Positions 41,333-49,446 of a stretch of 64,000 bases of DNA are shown piece by piece. The DNA is from Streptomyces sp. NBC_01237 (GTDB lineage: Bacteria > Actinomycetota > Actinomycetes > Streptomycetales > Streptomycetaceae): assembly GCF_035917275.1 (NCBI RefSeq), contig NZ_CP108508.1, forward strand, positions 8,167,338 through 8,231,337, given 5' to 3'. The notes beneath the pieces are model-generated. The model was not told the DNA's origin. It worked only from the letters and a program-made list of their open reading frames with translations, and ran no database searches. The first letter of the stretch is position 1, and each line of letters opens with the position of its first letter. The translations under genes were made by a program, and so were the position numbers.

Positions 41333-42208
41333 CTACCAGCGGGTCGTAGACAGGGCTAGGTCAGCCATCCGGCCCGGCGCTGCGCCGAGTCCGACATGCC
41401 GGATGGCGAAACCCTTGCGCTGGTACCAGAACTTGTACTGACCAGTTGTCTTCTCCGGCAGGTTGCCGTGGTTCGCCTGGAAGTACTTGTAGTGGACGTA
41501 GTGGTTGGATTTCATGCCGAGCGCTGACTGGGTACTGACCCGGTCAGCATCGGGGAATTCGTCTACCGAAAGCAACGACCAGTCGGTACCGCCCACTCCC
41601 TGAGGGTTGTCGAGCGCCCAGGTTTTGAGGAAGTACGAGTTGCCGCGCTGGTCCTGGCACTGCTTGGACCCGCAAAAACTTGTCCAGTTATGGCCCCGAT
41701 GTCCGGTGTCAAAAGTTATGACGTCCTCCACGCGAAGGGACGGCGGGAATCCGGGTTCGCCCCGCTGGACTCCGGTCAGGGCAGCTCGGGCTACAAGTCC
41801 GCCCATCGAGTGGCCGATCAACTTCACCGGCAGACCCTTGGATGTGTAATTGGTGTAGATGTGCTTCGCCAGTTGACGACCGAGCTGCTTGATTCCGACG
41901 CCCTGGTTACCAGCCGCGAGGGGCACATCGCATTTCTTGTCCCCCTTGTAGTAGCCGGCGTGATGGACCGGACCGTCCCAGCCCCAGCCGCTCATGGCAC
42001 GGGGGAGCCCGCCCCAGTACGTCGCGCAGTTCACTCCGGGTTTTACGTCTTTGGAGTACCCCTTGAGGTAGTACACCGCGGCCGACTTGCCCGGCGCGCG
42101 CTGATCCTGCTGCGCCGTTGCCGCGGTGGACGCGGACATGCCTAGCAACGGTGCCGTCATCGCGGCGACGGCCATTCCTGACAGGACGGTACGTACAGAC
42201 TTGATCAT
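41333..42208 (-). CDS. Secreted alpha/beta-hydrolase (lipase-like)
   Basis: 291 residues; ATG 42208 with AAGGA upstream. The signal peptide (MIKSVRTVLSGMAVAAMTAP, cleavage near ASTAATAQ) targets it out of the cell. The nucleophile elbow is GHSMGG (about residue 130), followed by VITFDTGHRGHNW, which resembles secreted triacylglycerol lipases/esterases; a histidine in NHYVHYKYFQANHG may complete the triad. Cysteines in pairs (CATYW...KKCD; CGSKQC) suggest disulfides. Overlapping palindromic repeats lie about 110 bp upstream and may be its operator. Confidence 0.8.
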   Translation of the reverse strand: MIKSVRTVLSGMAVAAMTAPLLGMSASTAATAQQDQRAPGKSAAVYYLKGYSKDVKPGVNCATYWGGLPRAMSGWGWDGPVHHAGYYKGDKKCDVPLAAGNQGVGIKQLGRQLAKHIYTNYTSKGLPVKLIGHSMGGLVARAALTGVQRGEPGFPPSLRVEDVITFDTGHRGHNWTSFCGSKQCQDQRGNSYFLKTWALDNPQGVGGTDWSLLSVDEFPDADRVSTQSALGMKSNHYVHYKYFQANHGNLPEKTTGQYKFWYQRKGFAIRHVGLGAAPGRMADLALSTTRW

Positions 42209-42320
42209 TTGATCCTTCTTTGGGGACGGTGTCGACTGTTGTTGTCGCACGGCGGGTGGAACCCCCGAGACCGACGTGAACGATGTTTGTCCTGCCTTGG
42301 AGCGGACGACAAGGCTGTAC

Positions 42321-42357
42321 GTGTCCGGGACACGTCCGGGACACGTCCGGGACACGT
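42321..42357. promoter_or_regulatory. Tandem GTCCGGGACAC repeats, probable operator
   Basis: Three full copies and a partial one of an 11-bp unit. Each junction forms the 13-bp palindrome GTGTCCGGGACAC or CGTCC variants. Located 113-149 bp upstream of the lipase start. Confidence 0.65.
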
Positions 42358-42423
42358 ACAGGCAATGTGACCTGCGGCTTTGCCTGGACCTTGCCTACGC
42401 GTGCTGGTCCCAGACGGGAATGA

Positions 42424-42654
42424 CAGGCCTTCCTTGAGGGGCAGCGCCCTGTCAGGCTCTGGCTGGGGCCGCTCGACGCCATACTCGGCACGGCGGGCGT
42501 CCTGGTCGGCCTGATCCTCGGCACCGCCGCGCTCGCGCTCCGCCACCACGACCGTGCCGGCTGCGGGCCGCACCCCGCCGCTCCGGCGGAGGCCGCCGTC
42601 CCCGCGCACCGCCAACAGGCCGCCCCCGCCCGCCGGACCGGGTGGGCCCGGTAG
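42424..42654 (+). pseudogene. 3' remnant of a membrane protein gene
   Basis: Open frame with no start codon containing LWLGPLDAILGTAGVLVGLI, LGTAALALRHHDRAG, one transmembrane span and a polar tail. Probably the end of a gene whose 5' part is gone. It is the best-supported content of the 850-bp gap 42209-43062 besides the operator and the next fragment. Confidence 0.35.
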
Positions 42655-42869
42655 GAGAGGAGGAAGGGGGGCAAAGTTCGGCAGCGCGCTGCTGGTTGCG
42701 ATGTGTCGGCTTCATGTCAGTGGGCTGGTGGCAGTGACGGTTGATCAGGCAGTGGCGTGTTCTTGCTGCTCTGAGGCTTATGGCGATGGCTGGCCACTGA
42801 CACCAGGCGGTGCCTTGTGTCCAGGCGACCGACGCGGAGTGGCACATCTGCAGGTGGCTCACTGTCACG

Positions 42870-43062
42870 AAGGCGGTATATCGCAGCCAGTGCTGGACAG
42901 GGTTTTCGGCTGCCCGTCATGCTGTGCGGATGTTCCGACGTGGATGGCGAGCATGGCAGAACCACCGGGTATGGCAGAACCGTGATGTGGCGGCCCGGAT
43001 GAATGAGTTCTACGACGCGCTCACTGAGCGAGATAGGGGCTCTTTCCAGGATGTCGCCCTTA
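42870..43062 (+). pseudogene. Gene fragment cut by IS copy 2
   Basis: The frame ending NEFYDALTERDRGSFQDVAL runs directly into the left end of IS copy 2. It reads as protein but no continuation is found past the IS right end, consistent with loss of the partner by recombination. Confidence 0.4.
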
Positions 43063-43136
43063 GAGCTCGTAACACGATCTTGTTGAGATGCCCTGGTAGG
43101 CCGTGACCGGTGTGATGATTCGGCCGTTCGTGAGGT

Positions 43137-43538
43137 GTGGGTACTCGACCGTGGATCGTGGACGATGGGTTGTGGGCGTTGATCGAGCCGTTGCTGCCTC
43201 CGTGGCCGGAACGGTCGCCGGGACCGAGGCCGGTGTCGGACCGGCTCTGCCTGCAGGGCGTCCTGTTCGTCCTCTACAACGACATAGCCTGGCAACTCCT
43301 GCCGATGGAGCTGGGGTTCGGCTCGGGGCAGACGTGCTGGCGCCGCCTGGAGCGATGGCAGAAAGCAGGGGTCTTCGACCGGCTGCACCGGGTCCTGCTC
43401 GCTGAGCTGAACGCGGCCGGCGAGCTCGACTGGTCGCGGGCATGCGTGGATGGTTCTCACATCCGCGCGAAAAGGGGGGCGCCGACACCGGTCCGTCGCC
43501 GGTCGACCGGCGGAAGACGGGCAGCAAACACCACCTGA
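43137..43538 (+). CDS. IS5-family transposase OrfA (copy 2)
   Basis: Same protein as OrfA of copy 1, including the A4G6 slip site. Confidence 0.85.
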   Translation: MGTRPWIVDDGLWALIEPLLPPWPERSPGPRPVSDRLCLQGVLFVLYNDIAWQLLPMELGFGSGQTCWRRLERWQKAGVFDRLHRVLLAELNAAGELDWSRACVDGSHIRAKRGAPTPVRRRSTGGRRAANTT

Positions 43539-43945
43539 TCTGCGACGGACGTGGCACTCCGCTGAAGGTGATCACGACCGCGGCCAACGTCAACGACGTC
43601 ACCCAGACCCTCGCCCTGGTCGACGGCATCCCACCCGTCGCAGGACGCCCCGGCCGGCCCCGCAGACGGCCCGAGGCTCTGCTCGGCGACAAGGGATACG
43701 ACTCAAACCCCAACCGTGACGAGCTCCGTCGCCGGCGAATCCTGCCCGTCATCTCCCGCAAGGGATCACCGAACATCAAAGGCATCGGCAAGCTCCGCTA
43801 CGTCGTGGAGCAGACCTTCGCCCTGCTCCACCACTTCAAGCGCCTCGCAGTCCGCTGGGAACGCCGCACCGAACTCCACGACGCCTTCGTCTCCCTCGCC
43901 TGCAGCCTGATCTGCTTCAGACGCCTCAAGAAGACCCACTCATGA
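43442..43945 (+). CDS. IS5-family transposase OrfB (copy 2)
   Basis: As copy 1 but with Ala for Val in VITTAANVN. Confidence 0.85.
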   Translation: MRGWFSHPREKGGADTGPSPVDRRKTGSKHHLICDGRGTPLKVITTAANVNDVTQTLALVDGIPPVAGRPGRPRRRPEALLGDKGYDSNPNRDELRRRRILPVISRKGSPNIKGIGKLRYVVEQTFALLHHFKRLAVRWERRTELHDAFVSLACSLICFRRLKKTHS

Positions 43946-44180
43946 TCGTGTTACGAGCTCTACGGGTTCGCCAGCCTGCTCTGGCCGCTCGGAAGCGCAC
44001 TCAACCCGCGTCAGAGAGTCGGATGCAGGGTTCGGTTTATCGGGGGTCGTCCTGCCTCGAAGCGGAGCCCAGCCTTTTCTGGTGCGCGCAAGCACAATAT
44101 ATGTGCCCATTTGTCTCAGTCTTCGGAAGGCTGATGTCAGTGGGATGGGGAAGAATCTGTGGCAGTGGAGGGAGGCTTTG

Positions 44181-44408
44181 ATGTCCGCAGCGGACAGTGG
44201 TTCTGACCTGCATGTTCCTTTGCCGAGTGGGTGTCGCTGGTGCGGGGTGGACGAGCGTGAGCACATGCAGCGGTACAAACCGCCGGTGGGCTGGCACAAG
44301 TGGGAGCCGCCCACACTGGAGCAGCGCAAGGAGAGGATGCTGGCCCGACGGCGTCGTGCGTCTCGTAACCAGCTTTTACGTTTTGCGGTTATGCCGCTAG
44401 CTTCCTGA
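44181..44408 (+). CDS. Small CRWCG protein, 75 residues (pair 1)
   Basis: GGAGGGAGG precedes ATG 44181. PSGCRWCGVDEREHMQRY..., GWHKWEPPTLEQRKERMLAR. The CxxC plus conserved His/Trp suggests a small zinc-binding module. It is paralogous to the gene at 52921. Its 3' end overlaps the convergent OLD-type gene by 20 bp, as the other pair does. A TTA codon occurs near the end. Short proteins of this type are common in actinobacterial mobile DNA and uncharacterised. Confidence 0.7.
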   Translation: MSAADSGSDLHVPLPSGCRWCGVDEREHMQRYKPPVGWHKWEPPTLEQRKERMLARRRRASRNQLLRFAVMPLAS

Positions 44409-46275
44409 GCTGTCTGAAGACGAGACGCAGCTGCTCCGGGACGTCCTGAGAGCCCTCAAGCGCCGAGGCGAGCTGATACATCATGTCGGGCTTGCCACCA
44501 GGGCCGCTTTCGCTCTGTTCCCGCAACATCTGCTTGACCGCGTCACTGAACTTGCCCCCACGCAACTGCAAGAAGTCCTCGGGCGCCCAGAATCCCTCGG
44601 TCCTGGGCCAGACCTTGTTGGCGACACGAGCCCAGACCTCGTCGGTGAAAGCCTCCTCGAGCTCGTTGAACTTCTCCCCGCCAGGGAGGCTCGGGTCGGG
44701 CTCTCCGATGAACTTGACGTAGTCAGCCGCGCGCGGACCGAAAAACTGGGTGAGCTTAGCGGGCTTGAAAATACTCTTGGGCAGATTGCGGCTGTCAGCA
44801 TCGACCACCAGCATGAAGGACCGCTCGTGTTCGGCAAGGTAGCGTGCCAGATGTAGCGCTCCCTCATTGTTGAAGCATGCCCACAGGGCGATGCCGGCTG
44901 CCTGGAGAGACATCTCCTCGCAGAGCTTGAACAACAACGGGAAGGCGCGCTGCTCGGTGTCGCCCTCTACGGCGAGAAAGCAGCGTTCATGTAGCAGCAC
45001 GGAGTTCCGCAAGCCGAGCCCGGCGGCAATCTTCCAGAGGTGCTGCTCGAGCTCGTCGCCGACCGCCCCGGCCCCGATCCGTTCAATAACGGTGCGGTGG
45101 TTCTCCAGCTTGAGGTGGACGACGTCGGAGATCTCGACTCCGTCGATGAGGTTCAACGAGTGGGTGGCGACGATGACAGCGACATGTGACAGCGCGCTCT
45201 GGTCCTGGATGAGCTGCATGACCCGTCGCTGGTGGTGATAGTCCAGGTGGGTGTCAGGCTCGTCGTAGATGACGATCGTCTGCACCGCGGGGGGCTTTGC
45301 GTCCTCTTCCTCGGTCGGGGCCCCGGACTTGTCCTCTTCCTCCTCGGCCAGCAGCTCGCTGGTCCACTCCCACACAGCCAAGGCGACTCGTCTGCTGCGG
45401 CCGAGCCCGGAGCCCTCCAGCGCGACGGACTCCCCGGCAGCACGGGCCACCCGCAGCGGAGCGCCGCGAAAACCGTGCTCAAAAGAGACGTCCGGATCCA
45501 CGTATACGTCAGTCAGGTCCGGGCAGCGCAGCTGGATATGATCACACAGAGACTTGGCTTCGGTCCGAAGACGATCTTTGACCTCGTCTTCCAGCTCACT
45601 CAGCTTGCCTCTGAGTTGCGGATCCTCCATGTACTGCTTGAAGCGGCCGCTCAGGGCACTTTTGATCTCCGCATCAGGGTGAGCAACCTTGCCGTCAAAG
45701 GGCAACAGCCGTGGCATCCGCTTATCCAGCAACGAGGGCGCGGGGAGCCACGTCTCGCCACTGGAGTGCTTACGCGCGAAGGAGCGCAGTGCCTTCTGCA
45801 AGTCTTCCTTCTTGCTGCTCGCCGGCTCGAGCCCGTACTCCTTGACCAATGCCTTCAGGGGCGTGACCAGAAGCGATGACACATCACGCAGGCGTTCGTC
45901 ATCAGGCAACGAGCCCCAGTACTCAAGGTGCCCTACACAATCTTGACCAGCCCGACGGCGAATCTGCACCAATGCGGGCAACTCAAGCTCCGCCTGTTCC
46001 CACTCGTCGAGCTGGAACTCCCCGACCACCAGTGTCTCTTCGCACCGTTGAGGACGAGAGCCAGCCGTCAACTCCTGTCCACTGCCGGGCCGCGCCACGA
46101 ACGTACGGTCGTCCTCCTTGAGCTTCCGCGATCCGGTGAGAAAGTGCAGCGAGTCGAGCACAGCGCTTTTGCCGCCGTCATTGTGACCAGCCAAGATCGT
46201 CGGTTTGCGGACCGGGATCTCACGGACATCAGTCAGCGAGCGGAACCCGCTAACGGAGAAGCTGTTTAGATACAA
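44389..46275 (-). CDS. OLD-family ATPase/TOPRIM nuclease (1)
   Basis: 628 residues. ABC-type ATPase head with Walker A GHNDGGKS (30-37), signature-like EGSGLGRSRRVALAVWEW and Walker B TIVIYDEPDTHLD, followed by VIVATHSLNLIDG. The TOPRIM part has FLAVEGDTEQRAFPLL (catalytic Glu) and LVVDADSRN (Asp pair). Architecture matches overcoming-lysogenization-defect nucleases, as in GajA of Gabija, but no UvrD-like GajB gene is adjacent, so a single-gene (class 1) system or one using other neighbours is more likely. About half the residues align with the second copy at 53120. Confidence 0.85.
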   Translation of the reverse strand: MYLNSFSVSGFRSLTDVREIPVRKPTILAGHNDGGKSAVLDSLHFLTGSRKLKEDDRTFVARPGSGQELTAGSRPQRCEETLVVGEFQLDEWEQAELELPALVQIRRRAGQDCVGHLEYWGSLPDDERLRDVSSLLVTPLKALVKEYGLEPASSKKEDLQKALRSFARKHSSGETWLPAPSLLDKRMPRLLPFDGKVAHPDAEIKSALSGRFKQYMEDPQLRGKLSELEDEVKDRLRTEAKSLCDHIQLRCPDLTDVYVDPDVSFEHGFRGAPLRVARAAGESVALEGSGLGRSRRVALAVWEWTSELLAEEEEDKSGAPTEEEDAKPPAVQTIVIYDEPDTHLDYHHQRRVMQLIQDQSALSHVAVIVATHSLNLIDGVEISDVVHLKLENHRTVIERIGAGAVGDELEQHLWKIAAGLGLRNSVLLHERCFLAVEGDTEQRAFPLLFKLCEEMSLQAAGIALWACFNNEGALHLARYLAEHERSFMLVVDADSRNLPKSIFKPAKLTQFFGPRAADYVKFIGEPDPSLPGGEKFNELEEAFTDEVWARVANKVWPRTEGFWAPEDFLQLRGGKFSDAVKQMLREQSESGPGGKPDMMYQLASALEGSQDVPEQLRLVFRQLRKLAA

Positions 46276-46457
46276 CGCGCCTGCTCACTTTCCTGACGTA
46301 CACGCCACCACAGGTGGCCCGTCAGCAAATAACCGCAGTCTGCCGCCCGGCGCCCCTCGCGCCATCCTAGAGCGAAGACCACACCCGCTACGCCCGTCCC
46401 ATGCAACGCAGCACTGCTCCTCCAACCCAGGCGCTGCGGATCACCGCTCATCTCCTG

Positions 46458-47703
46458 CTATGCCGCCCAGTTCAGCCCGAGGTTGGCGAGCGTGGAGAGT
46501 TTGTCGGCGGTGAGCTTCGCCCGCCGCCCCTTCTGATTCATGATCCAGACTCCAAGCTTGACGAGGTGCTCCTGGCCGTCAACCACGATCCGCTCCTCAT
46601 GGGCCCTGGGGACGGTCACAGAGCCCTCGCGGGCCTTGTACTGCGCGAGGGCCGCCACGCCCTTCTCGAAGGCGCTCACAGCCTTCTTGGGGGCCTTGGC
46701 GGGCTCGGTCTGCTCCGGGGGCAGCGGCACGACGCCGACCGCCTCCAGGAGCTCGCGCTGCCCGTCCATCAGCCCTGCCCAGACGGTGTGCTGACGCTGC
46801 TTCGCCAGCCACTTGCCCGCGTCCATGCCGTGGACGGTGAAGCCGGGCAGGACGTCGGAGTGGTCCTCTTCGTCCGTCAGCAGCTCCCGCAGCGCGGCGT
46901 AATGCCGCTGCCACTCCGCCGGCCACGCCGGGTTCCAGTGCTCATCCACGGCCTCCAGCGCCGTTTTCCACTCGGGGTGGCCCTCCAGGGCACCGGGGCG
47001 GCGGAGGTTGGACAGCCACTGCCCCACCGGCCGGTCCAGTATCGTCGCGGACCGGGGAGCGCACAGCGTCCAGTGCTGCTCGTAGTACGCCTTGGCGGCC
47101 TCCAGGTTCTCCTGGAACCGCTCATCGGCCGGATTCCAGACCATGCCCAGCTTCTCCAGCCGCTGGGCGCGGAGGCCGGTCATCTGCCCCGCCCCGTACG
47201 CCCGTCGCTGCTCCGCGACCCACTGCCCCAGCGGGTACGCGCCCTCCTTGTGCCCGTACGGAACCCGGGCGTGACCCTCACGCTCCGCGAACTTCTTGAG
47301 CGCCGCCCAGCCGCGCCCCCAGTCCTGGCGCTCCGTGTCGATCACGTTGAAGGAAATCCAGTCCGCGACCATCACCGGGTCACGGGGAGCGGCAAAGCGG
47401 ATCAGCAGACGGGATTCGTCCTCGCCTTCCTCGGGCGGCGGACCGATGTACTCCGACGGCTGCACCATGTCCTTCTGAGGCTCCTGCGGAATCGCGAGCA
47501 ATTCGATTGCCTCTTCATCGTGAGCCCGCAGACCCTCCAATACCTTCACCAAGGGCTTATACGATCCGGAGGTGAACATGTCTTCCGGCCTTTCTCCAGG
47601 CTGGAGAAATACCGGCACGATCAGAGACGCGACTTTCCCCTGTCCGGGCTTCTGACGGAGCGCCCGGCCAATCGCCTGGACGATGTCGTGCGGCGCACCC
47701 TTG
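46458..47703 (-). pseudogene. IS-split DEAH helicase with helicase-associated repeats, C-terminal part
   Basis: Begins right at IS copy 3 with KGAPHDIVQAIGRALRQKPG (helicase motif VI), then KVASLIVPVFLQPGE. Three helicase-associated (HA) repeats follow, each with a GHARVPxG...YPLGQWVxxQR-like core (e.g. LGQWVAEQRRAYGAGQMTGL). It ends LANLGLNWAA. The complementing N-terminal part is at 48602. Confidence 0.9.
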
Positions 47704-47777
47704 GAGCTCGTAACACGATCTTGTTGAGATGCCCTGGTAGGCCGTGACCGGTGTGATGATTCGGCCGTTCGTGAGGT

Positions 47778-48179
47778 GTGGGTACTCGACCGTGGATCGT
47801 GGACGATGGGTTGTGGGCGTTGATCGAGCCGTTGCTGCCTCCGTGGCCGGAACGGTCGCCGGGACCGAGGCCGGTGTCGGACCGGCTCTGCCTGCAGGGC
47901 GTCCTGTTCGTCCTCTACAACGACATAGCCTGGCAACTCCTGCCGATGGAGCTGGGGTTCGGCTCGGGGCAGACGTGCTGGCGCCGCCTGGAGCGATGGC
48001 AGAAAGCAGGGGTCTTCGACCGGCTGCACCGGGTCCTGCTCGCTGAGCTGAACGCGGCCGGCGAGCTCGACTGGTCGCGGGCATGCGTGGATGGTTCTCA
48101 CATCCGCGCGAAAAGGGGGGCGCCGACACCGGTCCGTCGCCGGTCGACCGGCGGAAGACGGGCAGCAAACACCACCTGA
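47778..48179 (+). CDS. IS5-family transposase OrfA (copy 3)
   Basis: Identical to OrfA of copy 2. Confidence 0.85.
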   Translation: MGTRPWIVDDGLWALIEPLLPPWPERSPGPRPVSDRLCLQGVLFVLYNDIAWQLLPMELGFGSGQTCWRRLERWQKAGVFDRLHRVLLAELNAAGELDWSRACVDGSHIRAKRGAPTPVRRRSTGGRRAANTT

Positions 48180-48586
48180 TCTGCGACGGACGTGGCACTC
48201 CGCTGAAGGTGATCACGACCGCGGCCAACGTCAACGACGTCACCCAGACCCTCGCCCTGGTCGACGGCATCCCACCCGTCGCAGGACGCCCCGGCCGGCC
48301 CCGCAGACGGCCCGAGGCTCTGCTCGGCGACAAGGGATACGACTCAAACCCCAACCGTGACGAGCTCCGTCGCCGGCGAATCCTGCCCGTCATCTCCCGC
48401 AAGGGATCACCGAACATCAAAGGCATCGGCAAGCTCCGCTACGTCGTGGAGCAGACCTTCGCCCTGCTCCACCACTTCAAGCGCCTCGCAGTCCGCTGGG
48501 AACGCCGCACCGAACTCCACGACGCCTTCGTCTCCCTCGCCTGCAGCCTGATCTGCTTCAGACGCCTCAAGAAGACCCACTCATGA
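48083..48586 (+). CDS. IS5-family transposase OrfB (copy 3)
   Basis: Identical to OrfB of copy 2. Confidence 0.85.
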   Translation: MRGWFSHPREKGGADTGPSPVDRRKTGSKHHLICDGRGTPLKVITTAANVNDVTQTLALVDGIPPVAGRPGRPRRRPEALLGDKGYDSNPNRDELRRRRILPVISRKGSPNIKGIGKLRYVVEQTFALLHHFKRLAVRWERRTELHDAFVSLACSLICFRRLKKTHS

Positions 48587-48601
48587 TCGTGTTACGAGCT
48601 C

Positions 48602-49365
48602 TTGGGGTCCAGGAGAGCCACCGAGTCCACCGCCCGGATGTCCACGCCCTCGCCCAAGACGCGGCAGTTCGAGAGCACCGCCCGCTGTGCGGTGGACCCG
48701 AAGCCGCCCAGGACTCCCCGCCGGCGCTCGGGCACGTGCTCACCGCACAGCCAGTCCGCCCAGATCCGGGCGGGGTACTTATCGGGCTGGTCGGCGTGCA
48801 GCTTCGCCGCCACGCGCTCCAGGCCCTCCGCGTACGCCTGAGCCTCTATCGTCCGGTGGTGGAAGGTGATGCACGTCGACAGGTCGTGCTGCGCCATCGT
48901 GTGCAGCAGCGCGGCCTGGAGCGCCCCGAGGCGCTCCCCACGGACCTTCTCGCTGTGCCGCTCCTCGCCCATCAGCCGTTCCGGGGTGACGACCGGGTCC
49001 TGGAGCTCCAGGACGATGATCTGGTACCGCGCCAGCAGCTTGCGCGACACGGCCGACGCCAACGAGAGCTTGTAGAGGACCGGTCCGAAGACCCTCTGGT
49101 CGTCCATGGAGGCCGCCATCTCATGCGGCAGGGGGTCACGCACCCCCTCCGCGACCTCGCGGTTCAGCCGCTCCTCCCAGATCCGCGGCGTGGCCGTCAG
49201 ATACAGCCGGCGGTGCGAGGGGATGACGCCCTGGCTGTGGACGTCGGCCCACGCCTTACCCATCGAGCCCGACGTCCGGTGGGCCTCGTCCGTTTTACCG
49301 ATCTTGAAGATGATCGGGATGTTCTTGAGCTGGTCTGATGCGTCGCGGACATGTTCGCGACGCAT
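48602..49365 (-). pseudogene. IS-split DEAH helicase, N-terminal part (5' truncated)
   Basis: Contains TDEAHRTSGSMGKAWADVH (motif II), LYLTATPRIW (motif III), ITFHHRTIEAQAYAEGL (motif IV) and VLGEGVDIRAVDSVALLDP (motif V). Motif I and everything upstream of DEAH are missing. The frame starts within a 28-bp inverted repeat (49338-49365), so the gene was already truncated apart from the IS insertion. Confidence 0.85.
49338..49365. repeat. Inverted repeat at the truncated helicase edge
   Basis: 10-bp arms ATGCGTCGCG/CGCGACGCAT, 8-base loop. Confidence 0.6.
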
Positions 49366-49446
49366 GGTCTGAGGTGACAGTCACGGGGGCGATGACGTGT
49401 ACGTCGTTGGTGTTTGGGCGCAGCTTTGTGGCGTTGAGCGTCGTGT

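Larger units (their letters stand above)
43063..43960 (+). mobile_element. IS5-family insertion sequence, copy 2
   Basis: 898 bp with 17-bp perfect inverted ends GAGCTCGTAACACGATC. Left flank TTA, right flank TAC (no direct repeat of its own). The right-flank TAC equals the left flank of copy 1. Confidence 0.9.
47704..48601 (+). mobile_element. IS5-family insertion sequence, copy 3
   Basis: 898 bp with perfect 17-bp inverted ends and a 3-bp target duplication TTG. Removing the IS and one TTG restores the helicase frame (...DP-K-GAPHD...). Same sequence as copy 2 as far as I compared. Confidence 0.95.

Noticed and set aside
44389..49365. Gabija system (OLD nuclease plus helicase)
   Set aside because: The nearby helicase is a DEAH/HA type and broken; Gabija needs a UvrD-like GajB, which is not present.
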